This document shows, piece after piece, positions 38,913 to 50,122 of a DNA stretch of 64,000 nucleotides (positions are counted from its first letter, which is position 1; the number at the start of each line of letters is the position of its first letter). The DNA is from Candidatus Peribacteria bacterium (GTDB taxonomy: Bacteria; Patescibacteriota; Gracilibacteria; BD1-5; UBA6164). Location of the stretch: NCBI GenBank assembly GCA_023898505.1, contig CP060226.1, positions 992,001 through 1,056,000 of the forward strand, written 5' to 3'. A model generated the notes under the pieces. That model searched no databases and had not been told where the DNA came from. It saw only the letters and a list, made by a program, of their open reading frames with translations. A program made the translations under genes and the position numbers.

Positions 38913-40799
38913 ATGTATAGCTTTGATACGATTTCTCTTTCACGCCAATCAAATCCTGCCCTTATTAGTAAACAAATACATCTTGATTCTGATCTTGATC
39001 TCTTTTTTTTGATAGAAACCAATGATTCAAGGCTCACAGATTTACTTGATCGTAAGATCCTTGATGCAAGTCTTGGAAATATCGATTTACAAAACGTATA
39101 TAAGGACTTTTCAGGAGTACTTGAAAATATTAATGGGGTGCTGAGAACTTGGAGGCAAGATGCCGAGCAGAAACCAAAAGTACATATGGTTGCTGGGGTG
39201 TTGCACAGAAATACATTTTTATTTTCTACGGTTTGACGCGCTTCGTGTTATCTCATCAAAGCAGAGGGAGAGGTATTAGAAATTACAGATAGTAAGGATA
39301 AGCCAGAGGAGTTTGTATTTATTTCCAATGGGAAACTCGATGTGGGAGATACTATCTCTATGTCATCGAGAAGGCTCTTCAAATACTTATCTGAGAGTGA
39401 CTTTAGTGATTCTCTTCGTGATAGTGATGTGGAACACTTTCATAAAAATATTTCTCTTATTCTCAATGAAGAGCTCTGAGGAAAGGATATTATTGTCAGT
39501 TCGTTTATGTACTACCTAGAGTTAGGAGAGCCGGCTACTCACAAGTGGAAAGATGTACTGTTTCGTATGCTTGATAATGCTATTGTGAAGCGTGCAATCG
39601 CGTGGTGGATGATGGCAGTGGATAAAATGATTGCTCAGAAAAAGTACGTAAAAAATGCCGCATTTGTCGGAGGAATTATTGTCTCATTTATCCTGTTATA
39701 TGTGATTATTTCTGGGGTCATCGCAAAAACCGTAGATAATCGTGAGACGATAAATTCAAAAGAACTGATTGTGGAAGCAAGACAATATATCAAGCTCGCA
39801 GGGGATAATACCGGAAATCCAGATATGTTTGATGTAAATATTAAAAAAGCAGAAGAATTAGTATCTGACTTGAAGGATAAAAATATTTTCTTAGATGATG
39901 TTCAGAGACTCCTAGATGATATTACGGTAATGAAAAAACAATTCAATGGAGTGGAGAGTTTTGATGAAACCGTTGATAATGCTCTCTATACGGGGGATGT
40001 TGGAGTGGCAAATTCTCTTTTAAAACTTCAGAGTAAGACCTATATTGTCACAAAAAATTCTGTGGTTTGACCTTTAGAAACGACAGGAGAGCCCTTAGTA
40101 CATATATTTTCTGACCTTGGGGATGATAGTTTTGTTGATGCTGTAGCACTTGATGATGTTTTGGTGTTATTGACGAGTGGATCAAAAATTGTGACCTTTG
40201 ATACCACTGGTTTTTTTCGTTATGCCGATGTAGCTGGACAGGCGAAGTGGGAGGAGGCAGCGAGTATTGCTACCTTTGGAAACAACATCTATCTCCAGGG
40301 GAGAGATAATCAGATTTATAAACACGCAAAGAGCGGAAACAACTTTAAAGAGTGACAAAAGTACCTGAGTGATGCTGATGTTGCTGATATTGGTTCTGTT
40401 TTGGATATCGCGATTGATGGGGGATTTTATATCCTCAAATCAGATCTGAGTATGTTAAAGTTTTTTGCAAGTCCGAAGTATCGTCTCGAAAGTCTTACTA
40501 TTAATAAGGCTCCAAAAAATTATGATGTTGAAAATTCTCTTGATCCTGTTCGAGTAAAGACGCGCCAAGAGCTCAACTATGTATATATGCTTCTGAATAA
40601 CAAAATTTGGGTGTTTCAACCAAATACCAAAAGCGTGTATGATACTCAGAGTCTCCAGTATATTGGTCAGGTAGAGGGAAAACGACATACCATCAGAGAT
40701 TTTTATATTGATCATGATGGAGAGCTACTCGTGCTCAATGATGCTGGAGTCTATCAGTTACAGTTTGAAGTAAGTGATGGAAAGTTAATTTTGAGATAA
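38913..40799 (+). CDS. Membrane protein: phosphatase-like N-domain plus beta-propeller-like C-domain
   Basis: The 628-residue protein has an N-domain (about 1-215; VHMVAGVLHRNTFLFSTVG, FISNGKLDVGDTISMSS) that resembles PP2C-type proteins without clear metal-binding aspartates. A hydrophobic helix at about 250-275 (NAAFVGGIIVSFILLYVI) follows, then a coiled-coil-like segment and a repeat-rich C-domain (VLVLLTSGSKIVTFDTTG, IYLQGRDNQIYKH, IWVFQPNTKSVYD) like a beta-propeller sensor. Similar large proteins occur in CPR genomes. Function is unknown. TGA glycines at 39234, 39477, 40068 and 40353. Confidence 0.65.
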
Positions 40800-40861
40800 T
40801 GTGTAATTTGATATAGTACTGTTTGGATCTTGAAAAATATTATTAGTTATTGGTAGTAGTT

Positions 40862-41293
40862 ATGAAGCAACTTATTTCTTTATTATTAATCTTTGCAACT
40901 ACAACTATTGCCTGTATGAGTACAGCAATGGCTTCTTTTGTTGTTTGAGATGCTGAGGTAAGTGCTACTATGATGCAACAGGAGATGAAAATGACATCAA
41001 ATGATTGTTGTTATAGAGTACAAGAGAAGAAGGGGTGTACGAGTAATAATCATACATGTTGTATATCCCCATTTTCGGATTCTGGGGTTGTATGAAATGT
41101 GTATACTACGATACGTGTTAAAAAAGAAATTACTCAGTGAAAAATCTTTGATTTTTCTTTTCTAGCGATATTACAAGAAAAATTAGATAATAATTATTTA
41201 AATGTCTTAAACTCTCCTCCACCCAAAGAGGAGTTTCCTCTAGAGATAGACTCGTATATTACACTCATTGGTATTGTTAAAAGTAATTGTTAA
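40862..41293 (+). CDS. Cys-rich secreted protein at the start of the copper island
   Basis: The 143-residue protein has a signal peptide (MKQLISLLLIFATTTIACMS). The mature part has Met-rich TMMQQEMKMTSNDCC followed by CC...C...CC spacing (CCYRVQEKKGCTSNNHTCC), and a final Cys. Met and Cys clusters suggest copper binding (inference). TGA glycines appear three times. It has no family name. A hairpin follows before the DsbA-like gene. Confidence 0.7.
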
Positions 41294-41308
41294 AACTTCC
41301 TTATTTTA

Positions 41309-41393
41309 AATAAATACAGGTGTATTTATTTTGCAAAAGGGAAGTAAAAGATTTTTAATAATTTTTGAAACTTCCTTTTTAGGGAGTTTTTTG
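41309..41393 (+). terminator. Two hairpins between the first two island genes
   Basis: AAATAAATAC AGGT GTATTTATTT at 41309-41332, then AACTTCC TTTTTA GGGAGTTTTTT at 41364-41393. The second has the stem plus T-run form of an intrinsic terminator and would separate the Cys-rich gene from the rest. Confidence 0.65.
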
Positions 41394-41421
41394 TTACTTT
41401 TATAACTTAACAACATAAAAA

Positions 41422-42291
41422 ATGAAAGAAAATAATCGAATATTAAATATTTCTATATCAATAATGATATGAATAGTAATGATTTTAGCTACATACTTAA
41501 TTGTTGATACAAAAACAAAACAAGTAGCTGATGATGTTATATCTCAAACACTAGCTTTAGAATATGATAAAGTTTGATGAAAAGAAAATTATGATAAGAT
41601 AATTTCTATTACAAGAGAACAAACGATAGCAGGATTGAAACAATATGATGCAAACTGAGCAGATCAGGCTACCCCTAGTCCTCAAGTGAATACTGATACA
41701 AATACTTCTTGAACCAGTATAACACTTGATGAAGTCAGTAAAATTACTTGAGAAAATACATATATACTCTGAAATCCAGATGCAGAAATCTCTTGGGTAG
41801 AATATAGTGATCTAGAATGTCCATTTTGTAAAAAACTTCATACTTCATGAACTATAGATGAAGTATTAGAAGCATATGATTGAAAAGTTAATTTTATTTT
41901 TAAACAATTTCCTCTTAATTTCCATCAAAATGCACCAAAAGAATCTGAGGCATCTCTTTGTGCTTGAGAATTAGGATGAAGAGAAAAATACTATGCATAT
42001 ATTAATGCAATTTTTGAAAGAACAACTTGAAATTGAAGATGATTCGCTCTTGATAAACTTACTCCACTTGCAGTAGAATTGTGACTTCCAGAAAAAGAGT
42101 TCCAATCTTGTTTAGATAGTTGAAAATATGCATCTCAGGTAAATTCTGAGATATCTGAGTGACAAGGATTTGGTATTACTTGAACACCTTGAAATGTTTT
42201 GATTAACAATAAAACAGGAAAATGGGATACTCTTCCTTGAGCATATCCAACAGCTTCCTTTAAACAAAAAATTGACTCTTTATTACAATAA
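41422..42291 (+). CDS. DsbA-like thioredoxin-fold protein
   Basis: The 289-residue protein has one N-terminal membrane helix (ISISIMIGIVMILATYLIV) and a DsbA/DSBA-thioredoxin domain with active site ECPFCKKLH, VNFIFKQFPLNFHQNA and the cis-proline segment GITGTPGNVLINN. It would oxidise or isomerise disulfides outside the membrane, possibly of the copper proteins next to it. About 20 of its 25 glycines are TGA, an extreme fraction for this window. It opens a run of genes spaced under 40 bp. Confidence 0.9.
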
Positions 42292-42296
42292 AATGT

Positions 42297-42740
42297 ATGT
42301 TAAGGAATTTATATAAAATTATAAAATCTCCAATCTGAATATTAGGATTTATATTATGAGTTATCATAATCTGATTTCCTGCTTATTATTTTACTCAGAA
42401 AGACTTAATTATATGAAATCTGTGACATAATTTTTATGTCACAGAGATTTCTCTCACTATTGTTATGTCACTACTATTTGGTTTTTTTATATGATCCACT
42501 TTTTATAAAATAAACTATTTTAGTGTAAAAAGAACTTGAATATGAATATTTTGATGATTTATATGAGCTCTAGTATCATGATGCCCTGCTTGTAGTATTA
42601 CACTTGCGTCATATTTATGACTTGCTTGATTTATGTATTTACTTCCATATTCATGATTGGAACTAAAAATATTATCAATTATTATTTTATTTATGGTAAA
42701 TTATTCTACTATAAAAAATCTAGAAACTTGTAAAATTTAA
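42297..42740 (+). CDS. Polytopic membrane protein with CPAC motif
   Basis: The 147-residue protein MLRNLYKIIKSPIGILGFIL has about four hydrophobic helices. The third ends LVSGCPACSITLASYLGLAG, where the CPAC pair sits in a helix. It could exchange electrons with the DsbA-like protein as DsbB/DsbD-type proteins do, but no family is recognised. Nearly all glycines are TGA. It starts 5 bp after the DsbA-like stop. Confidence 0.75.
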
Positions 42741-42750
42741 CCTTAAAAAT

Positions 42751-44253
42751 ATGAAAAATTATATTATATGAATTATAGCTCTACTTATAGTTTGAACTTG
42801 AATTTGAGTATATTCGCTAAGAGATTCATCTATAGAAGCAATTGCAAATAATTCTAAAATACAAATATCGTCAAATAATAGAGATGTTTGAGAGATACCA
42901 ATGGATGAGTGAAAACTTAAAATACCTTTTGAGTTCACAAATACTTGAACTTGAGATATTGTATTATGAGATGCTGAAACAAGTTGTATGTGTACTGATG
43001 CAATTGTAACGAGTTTAGATTGAAATTACCAAAGTAGTACTATCCAAATGCAATGACATTGACCATTAGTAAACCTAAAAAAGACAATAAAACCAAATGA
43101 AAAATTAGTATTAGTTGCTATTTTTGATCCAAATGCACATTGACCAAATGCAACTTGACCTATTTCAAGAGATATTTATATAAAAACAAATTCTCATCTA
43201 ACTCCTGAATTAGATTTTAAATTTACATGAAATGTTGTAAAAACAAGAACAATAGATAAATCTGAGACTGATAATAAAGTTTCAAAAAATACAAATATAT
43301 TTAGTTTTGAAGAGAAATCTTTTGATTTTTGAACTATTAAACAAAGTGGGTGAAAAGTAAGTCATGATTTTAAATTCACTTATAATTGAATTGAACCAAT
43401 AAAAATTACTTGAGTGCCTACAAGTTGTGCGTGCACCAGTGCTACTATTGATAAAACAGAATTAAATCCTTGAGATAGATGAGTACTGACAGTAAATTTT
43501 AATCCAAATTTACATGAAGAACCTGAGTGAAAATTTTTTAAATCTGTAAACTTACTTACTGATAAGAAGCTAGAAGAAATACCTGAAGTAAAAATATGGA
43601 CTCAAATTGATTTAGATGTATGACCAGATGCTTTTGAGCTAAAAAGTGATCACGATGATGAGGATGAACATGAAGAAGTGAGCTATCATTCTATAACGCC
43701 TCAAGAATTTGATACTATGCTTCAAAATAAAGACTTCTTTTTAGTGGATACTCATATTCCTGAGCAAGAACATATTGAGTGAACAGATATTTTTATACCA
43801 TACAATGAAATTGAGGATAACTTAGATACACTACCAAAAGATAAAAATGCAAAAATAGTTGTATATTGTAGAAGTGGAAGTATGAGTAGAGCAACAGCTT
43901 ATATATTAGCAGAAAAAGGCTATACAAATGTATATGATGTAGTTGGAGGAAAAAATTGATATGATGATTATAAAAGAAATTATGCAAAAAATAATGATGA
44001 AAAAGTTATTACAGTAAATGCAAAAAAATGGGAGTATGACAAAAAAGAGATGAGAATAAAAAAATGAGAAAAAGTTACAATAAAAGTAAATAATATAGAC
44101 ACTTTACATGGTATTGCTATACCTGAGATGAAGCTTATTTGAGATACTGAAATAGAAGTAGATACCTCTAAAGCCTGAGAATTTGAATTTAGGTGTGCAA
44201 ATTATTGTGGTGCAGGACATCAAGATATGATTTGAAAAATTATAATTGAATAA
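42751..44253 (+). CDS. DUF1573-DUF1573-rhodanese-CuA cupredoxin fusion
   Basis: The 500-residue protein has an N-terminal membrane helix. Two DUF1573-like domains follow, each with a CxC pair (C79/C81 in TSCMCTDAIV, C226/C228 in TSCACTSATI). A His/Asp/Glu-rich linker leads to a rhodanese domain with catalytic C373 in YCRSGSMSRA. The C-terminus is a cupredoxin with H453 and C482-x3-C486-x3-H490-x2-M493 (CANYCGAGHQDM), the CuA pattern of cytochrome oxidase subunit II and N2O reductase, with Asn in place of the Glu whose backbone is used. About 29 of 37 glycines are TGA. I know of no named protein with this layout. Confidence 0.88.
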
Positions 44254-44281
44254 ATACTATATATTATTAACTTTAAATATT

Positions 44282-44668
44282 ATGAAAAAATTTTGATATT
44301 CTAAAGAACTCAATGCTCCATTTCTTGAAACGATAGATACTATTAATTTTGCACTCATGGAACAGTGATTTTGAGTACTTACAAAAATTGATATAAAAGC
44401 GAAGTTAAAAGAAAAGTTAGATAAAGATATTGAAGAATATGTTATATTATGAGCCTGTAATCCTCTATTTGCAAATGAAGCGTTAGATGCTGAATATGAA
44501 ATATGACTTCTTCTTCCTTGTAATGTAATTGTCTACAGAAAAAACTGAAAGACTATTGTTTCAGCCATTACTCCAACGGTTGCAATGAATATGATTGACA
44601 ATGATACTGTTAAATTTGTAGCAAAAAAGGCAGAAGAAAAATTAAAAAAAGCTATAGATAGCTTATAA
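44282..44668 (+). CDS. DUF302 domain protein
   Basis: The 128-residue protein has the family core GFGVLTKIDIKAKLKEKLD, YVILGACNPLFANEALDAE and GLLLPCNVIVYRKNGKTIVS. DUF302 proteins are small, often found with copper and sulfur redox proteins, and of unknown function. Nearly all glycines are TGA, but the conserved Cys residues of GACNP and LPCNV are present. It lies between the CuA fusion and the multicopper oxidase. Confidence 0.9.
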
Positions 44669-44692
44669 ATATTAATCTTTAAATACTAACAT

Positions 44693-46456
44693 ATGAAAAA
44701 AATATTATTTTGATTAGGATTGTTTCTCTTATGAGTCACTACAACCATTTGAGTGTTACATATATGGAATACAGATACCTATACTTCTTGGAATCCTATT
44801 CATAATAGGATGATGAGTGATAGTACCGTGATAGAAAATATGTGAATTTGAGATGAAGCTTGTGATGAAAATATGTGTTGAGATGAAGAAGCAAGTGAGG
44901 AAATGTGAAATATGATGTGAAATAACAATACTGGAATAACATTTTCCAATAATGTAGAATGATTAGAAGAAGTAAAAAAGTCGGAAATAGTTACTCTACA
45001 GGATGGTGATACATATGAGATGGTGGCATATCCTGTAAAACAAGAGGTGTGAAATAGATGGATACAAAGACTTTCATACAATGGGATGATACCATGACCT
45101 ATCTTGCAAGTTGAAAAATGAGCAAATATTACGTTGAAGTTCACAAATAATATCTGAATAGATACTACTCTACACTCTCACGGGTTAAGATTGGAGGATA
45201 GTAAGTTTGACTGACTTCCAACAACGATGTGATGAGAACAAGTACCCCTACAAAACGGCGAGAGTTTTAGTTATGAACTCAATTTTCCAGATACATGACT
45301 TTTTTGGTATCATCCCCATATACGAGAAGATTATACTCAAGAAATGGGCTTATATTGAAACTATTCAGTTACAGAAGAAAATTATTGGAATGAAGTAGAT
45401 ACAGAAGAATTCATGATGTTAGATGATTTTTCTGAGGATGATGTATTTTATACAGATTTTGTGAATAAGACATTGTCGGGGAGATTCTGAGATATTATGA
45501 TGATAAATAATGATGAAAACTATAATTTGAATATTGATACTTGAGAAAAAATAAGACTATTTATAACAAACGTTGCGAATACAAGGACCTTTGATGTTAC
45601 TATTTCTGATGAAGATTGAAATAAACAAGATTTAAAATTGGTATGATGAGATGCTTGAAGAATAGAGAAAGAAACAATAATAACTCATCAAATTATAGCA
45701 CCAGCAGAAAGATACATTGTAGAAGCTGTCTTTAATACTCCTTGAACATATACTATTACATCAAAAGATAGAAAACTTGGTGAAATAATTGTTAATTGAG
45801 AGCAAACAAATGTAAATTTATGAGCATTAAGAGAAAATGCTGAAGATTATAGAATAGTAAGAGAAAAATTTGAGGAATATTCAAACAAACAAGTTGACAA
45901 AAAGTTGAGACTAACAATTTGAATGAAATGACAGTGAGAAATGATGAGAGGGGTGTCACATATGGACGGGATGTGAAATATGATGGGGGGAACTAAAAAA
46001 GACATCCAAGAAAAAGAAGTGTCCATGTGATGAATGCCTCTGTGAAATGATGGAGATGAGATTGAGTGGGAAGATTCTATGGCGATGATGAATAGAATGA
46101 GCAATGATCAGATGATGGAATGGATTTTAGAAGACGAGGTTACGAAAAAACAAAATATGGATATAGATTGGAATTTTAAAAAGGGGCAACTCGTGAAGGT
46201 GGAGATTTATAATGATCCTAAGTCTATGCATCCAATGCAACACCCAATTCATTTTCATGGACAGAGATTTGTTGTGCTTTCAAGAAATGGGGAGAAAAAC
46301 GATAATTTACAATGGAAAGATACTACTCTCATTAAAAATGGGGAGAGGGTAGAAATCTTGGTAGAAATGTCAAATGTATGAACTTGGATGTCTCATTGTC
46401 ACATAGCTGAACATTTACAATCAGGGATGATGATGGTATTTACTGTAGAGGAATAA
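44693..46456 (+). CDS. Multicopper oxidase with Met-rich segments
   Basis: The 587-residue protein has a signal/anchor and a Met/Asp/Glu-rich stretch around residues 38-80 (ENMCGDEEASEEMGNMMG). The copper motifs are LHSHGLR (H161, H163), LFWYHPH near 203-209, HPMQHPIHFHGQ near 513, and MSHCHIAEHLQSGMM with the type 1 Cys C569. All four copper-ligand blocks are therefore intact. A second Met-rich block (about 421-480, GEMMRGVSHMDGMGNMMGG) resembles the CueO substrate-binding insert, so cuprous oxidation is likely (inference). TGA glycines are many. Confidence 0.93.
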
Positions 46457-46478
46457 TTTTATTATTTAAATCAAACAG

Positions 46479-47810
46479 ATGAAAAAAATAATCCATATCA
46501 CTGGTATGCACTGTATTAGTTGTGAGATACTCCTTGAAAAAGAGCTGAAAAAAATTGCCGGAGTTGAGCTCATAATGCTTTCTCATAAAAAATGAGTCAT
46601 GGAGATACGCTATGAGACAGAACAAGATTATAGACAGGTAGTAGCGGTCATAGAGAGAAATGGGTTTAGTGTGCAGGAAGATCAAGGAGACCAGGGAACA
46701 AATTCCCAAACAAATTTTCTATTAAATGTGATAGCTATACTGATTGTCGTTATCCTCTACATATTCAGTACTATTTTTGATCTCAATCGCTATATTCCGG
46801 ATATCAATACTTTGAGCTATTCGAGTGCATTTCTTGTTGGAATTATCGCCTCTATTTCTACCTGCCTTGCAATAACTTGAGGGATAATCATATGATTTTC
46901 TAAGTATATTGACGCTACGCATACAAAATGAGGACACATGAAAGTACAGCTTTGATTTCAGATGGGAAGGATCCTTTGATTTTTTCTATTGTGAGGCGTA
47001 TTGTGAGCCACAGGGAAACTTATAAATATTAGTTTCTCTTTCACAGGAATACTGACATTTTCCATAGGAATTCTCCTATTGTATATGGGCCTAAATATCA
47101 TGGGAATACTTCCTTCGCTTTCTCGATTTTGACTTCACATGCCCAAAAGTTTTGTGTCAAAAATTGAAAATTTGTGACAACCACAATTTGCACCTATAGT
47201 TGGGGCACTAACGTTTTTTCTGCCTTGTTGATTTACTCAAACAATGCAGCTACTCGCCATAAGTAGTGGGAGTTTCTGGTCAGGGGCACTGGTAATGATG
47301 TTCTTTGCTCTATGAACCTTTCCCGTGTTATTTTCAGTTGGACTCGGGTCTAGTTATTTTAATGACAAGAAGCTACCAATGGTAAATAAAATTATTGCTT
47401 CTTTTCTTCTCTTTTTCTGAATTATTACGATTACCAATTCGGCAAATCTTTTCAGCTTCTCTCCGCCAGTAAATAATAATACTCAAAATGTTCTTACCGA
47501 AGAGAAGAATAGCGAAAATAGAGGAGCACATGATACCATAGAAGAAATATATGTGTGACATGACGGGTGGAATACTGATCCAATGGAGATAGTTCTGGAA
47601 AGTTGAAAAAACTATAGACTTATTATTACTCCGACATCGAATGGAAAATGATGTATGTCTACTCAAGTGATACCAAAACTGAGATCTAAAGTTTCTTATG
47701 TACAGGATGGAGTTCCCATAGTATATGAAATACAAAATGCTCTTCCTGGAACCTATGAGATAGTTTGTGCCTCTATGTGAATGTTGCAAGGGAAAATACT
47801 CGTGAGGTAA
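46479..47810 (+). CDS. HMA - SafE/UreH-like membrane - cupredoxin fusion
   Basis: The 443-residue protein begins with a heavy-metal-associated domain (ITGMHCISCEILLEKEL, C12/C15). A six-helix sulfite-exporter/DsbD-like membrane core follows with LPCGFTQTMQLLAISSG, a Cys-containing helix. The end is a cupredoxin-like domain whose ligand region reads YEIVCASMGMLQGKI. Such fusions move copper or pass electrons across the membrane (inference). It sits between the multicopper oxidase and the copper ATPase. Confidence 0.88.
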
Positions 47811-47851
47811 TATCTTATGGAACCTTCTCTCCTTCAGGGAAAGATAGAATA

Positions 47852-50032
47852 ATGAATAACCAAAGTAATATGCAAAAAAAGTTTTTAATTGAGTGAATGA
47901 CCTGTGCCAGTTGCGTGGCTCTAAATAAGAGTGCACTGGAATTACTTCCATGAGTTTCTCAAGTGGGAATTAATCTCGCTACCAACCAGGCAATGATAGA
48001 GTATGATGAGACCAAGACTCATTTTAATGAAATAAAAAAGGAAATTGAGTCGAATGGTTTTACAGTTAATGAAAATACAGAGATACAAGTAGAAGATAAG
48101 AAGGGTGCTCTTATTTTGAGACGATGTATGCTATCTTTTCTTTTTTCTCTCCCAGTATTTTCGATGATGTTTGGGGAGTTTATGATGTGAAAAACATATT
48201 TTGGAGTAGATATGCTTATGTATATATATGCAATACTTTCAGCGATAGTAGTGTTTGTTTTTTGATGGCATTTTCATAAAAATGCATATACATCGTTGTT
48301 ACAGTTTCATTTTACTATGGATAGCTTGGTATCGCTTTGAACATTGACTGCATTTTTCTACTCTATCATTGCTATGTTTTTTACAGGAGTACCCGTATAT
48401 TTTGAAGCGGCGGTAGCCATTATAACACTTATCAATCTATGAAAATATTTAGAACATGCCGCAAAAACGAAAGCGTGAGATGCGATCGGGAAACTACTAG
48501 AGCTATGAGTTAAAAAGGCCATGGTAAAACATGGAGACAAACTGATAGAAACAGATATAGATGATATACAAGTTGGAGATATAATTGTCGTAAAAGCCTG
48601 AGAAAAAATAGCTCTTGACTGAGAGATTATATCTGGTTCTGCAAATGTGGAAGAAAGTATGCTTACTTGAGAAAGTATGCCAGTGTATAAACAAGTTTGA
48701 GACGAATGTTATGGGGGAACTATAAATCTTGATGGAAATATAAATGTTAAAGTTATAAAACAAAATTCAGAGGGAACTTTAGCGAATATAATACAGCTGG
48801 TAGAACAAGCACAAAGCTCTAAGGCTCCTATCGAACATCTAGCAGATACAGTATCATGAATATTTGTACCTGTTATAATAGTGATATCAATCATCACGTT
48901 TATTTCATGGTATATCATCACTTGAGATATATCTACAGCGATTATTGCTGCGGTCGCTTCTCTGGTTATTGCTTGTCCGTGTGCCCTTTGACTCGCCACC
49001 CCTACGGCTATTATGGTATGAACCTGAGTATGAGCGAAACATGGAATTCTTATAAAAGATGCTGAAACGTTAGAAAAAACAAAAGATATAGATGTGGTGG
49101 TATTTGATAAAACTTGAACCTTAACAAATGCTAAGCCCGAAGTTACTGATATTATACCGCTAAAAAAAGATGAAACAGAACTTATACGTATAGCAAAATC
49201 TCTATCGGCGCTATCTCATCATCCATTATCAATAGCTATTTCAAATTACAGCCCTCACCCTAATCCTGTCCCAAGCGGCGAGGGAATAGAGCAAATAAAA
49301 GTAGATAATTTTGAAGAAATCAAGTGAAAATGATTGGTATGAAAAATAGATTGAGAAATAGTGAAATTGGGAAATAGAAAGTTGTTTACACACATCGATA
49401 GTGAAATACAAATACAGATAGAAGAGTTAACAAGTATCTGAAAGACTCCAATTATTATCTGAGATGATACAGAAATATTTTGAATTATTGGTCTTCTTGA
49501 TATGCCAAAAACGTGAGTTGAGAAGACGATACAAAAACTCCATGCTATGAATATAGAGGTGGTAATGCTCACGGGAGATACGAAAAAAACAGCAGACTAT
49601 ATTGCTCGTCAGATTTGAATTGTTCGTGTGATAGCCGAAGTATTGCCGGAAGAGAAGCTTCTTGTTATCAAAGACTTACAGTCAGAAAACAAAAAGGTAG
49701 CCTTTGTTGGTGATGGGATCAATGATGCTCCAGCTCTTGTTCAATCTGATCTGAGTATAGCAATGTGAACAGGAAGTGATATAGCAATAGAGAGTTCGGA
49801 TATCGTTCTTGTAAAGGGAAATCTAGAAAAAGTTGTCTCAGCTATTCATCTTTCAAGACAAACTCTGAAGACGATACAGCAAAACTTATTTTGGGCATTT
49901 ATATACAATACTATTTGAATTCCTTTGGCTGCCTTTTGAATGCTAAATCCTATGTTTGCTGCCTTTGCAATGAGTATGAGTAGTGTGAGCGTGATATCTA
50001 ATAGCTTGAGGCTGAGGTATACAAAACTGTAA
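47852..50032 (+). CDS. P1B-type copper-exporting ATPase
   Basis: The 726-residue protein begins with an HMA domain ([20 protein letters not shown]). The transport CPC sits in IACPCALGLATP (tgt 48974), the phosphorylated aspartate in FDKTGTLT (gat 49106, glycine TGA 49115), the HP motif in [12 protein letters not shown], and [20 protein letters not shown] follows. CPC plus HMA indicates Cu+ (or Ag+) export. Inserted just after the HP motif is a repeat-derived peptide ([12 protein letters not shown]). It ends the copper island. Confidence 0.93.
49251..49285. repeat. Palindromic repeat inside the copper ATPase
   Basis: CCCTCACCC...GTCCCAAGCGGCGAGGG, a relative of the CCCTCACCCTAG repeats after atpD. 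It adds about 12 residues to the N-domain. Confidence 0.75.
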
Positions 50033-50122
50033 TCTTTGATGTTTTTCTAAGGGGAATTCTGAAAAATGAATTTCTTGTATTTCTCATGAATCAAAAGCGG
50101 AAAAAAAGGGGGGGAGAATTGC

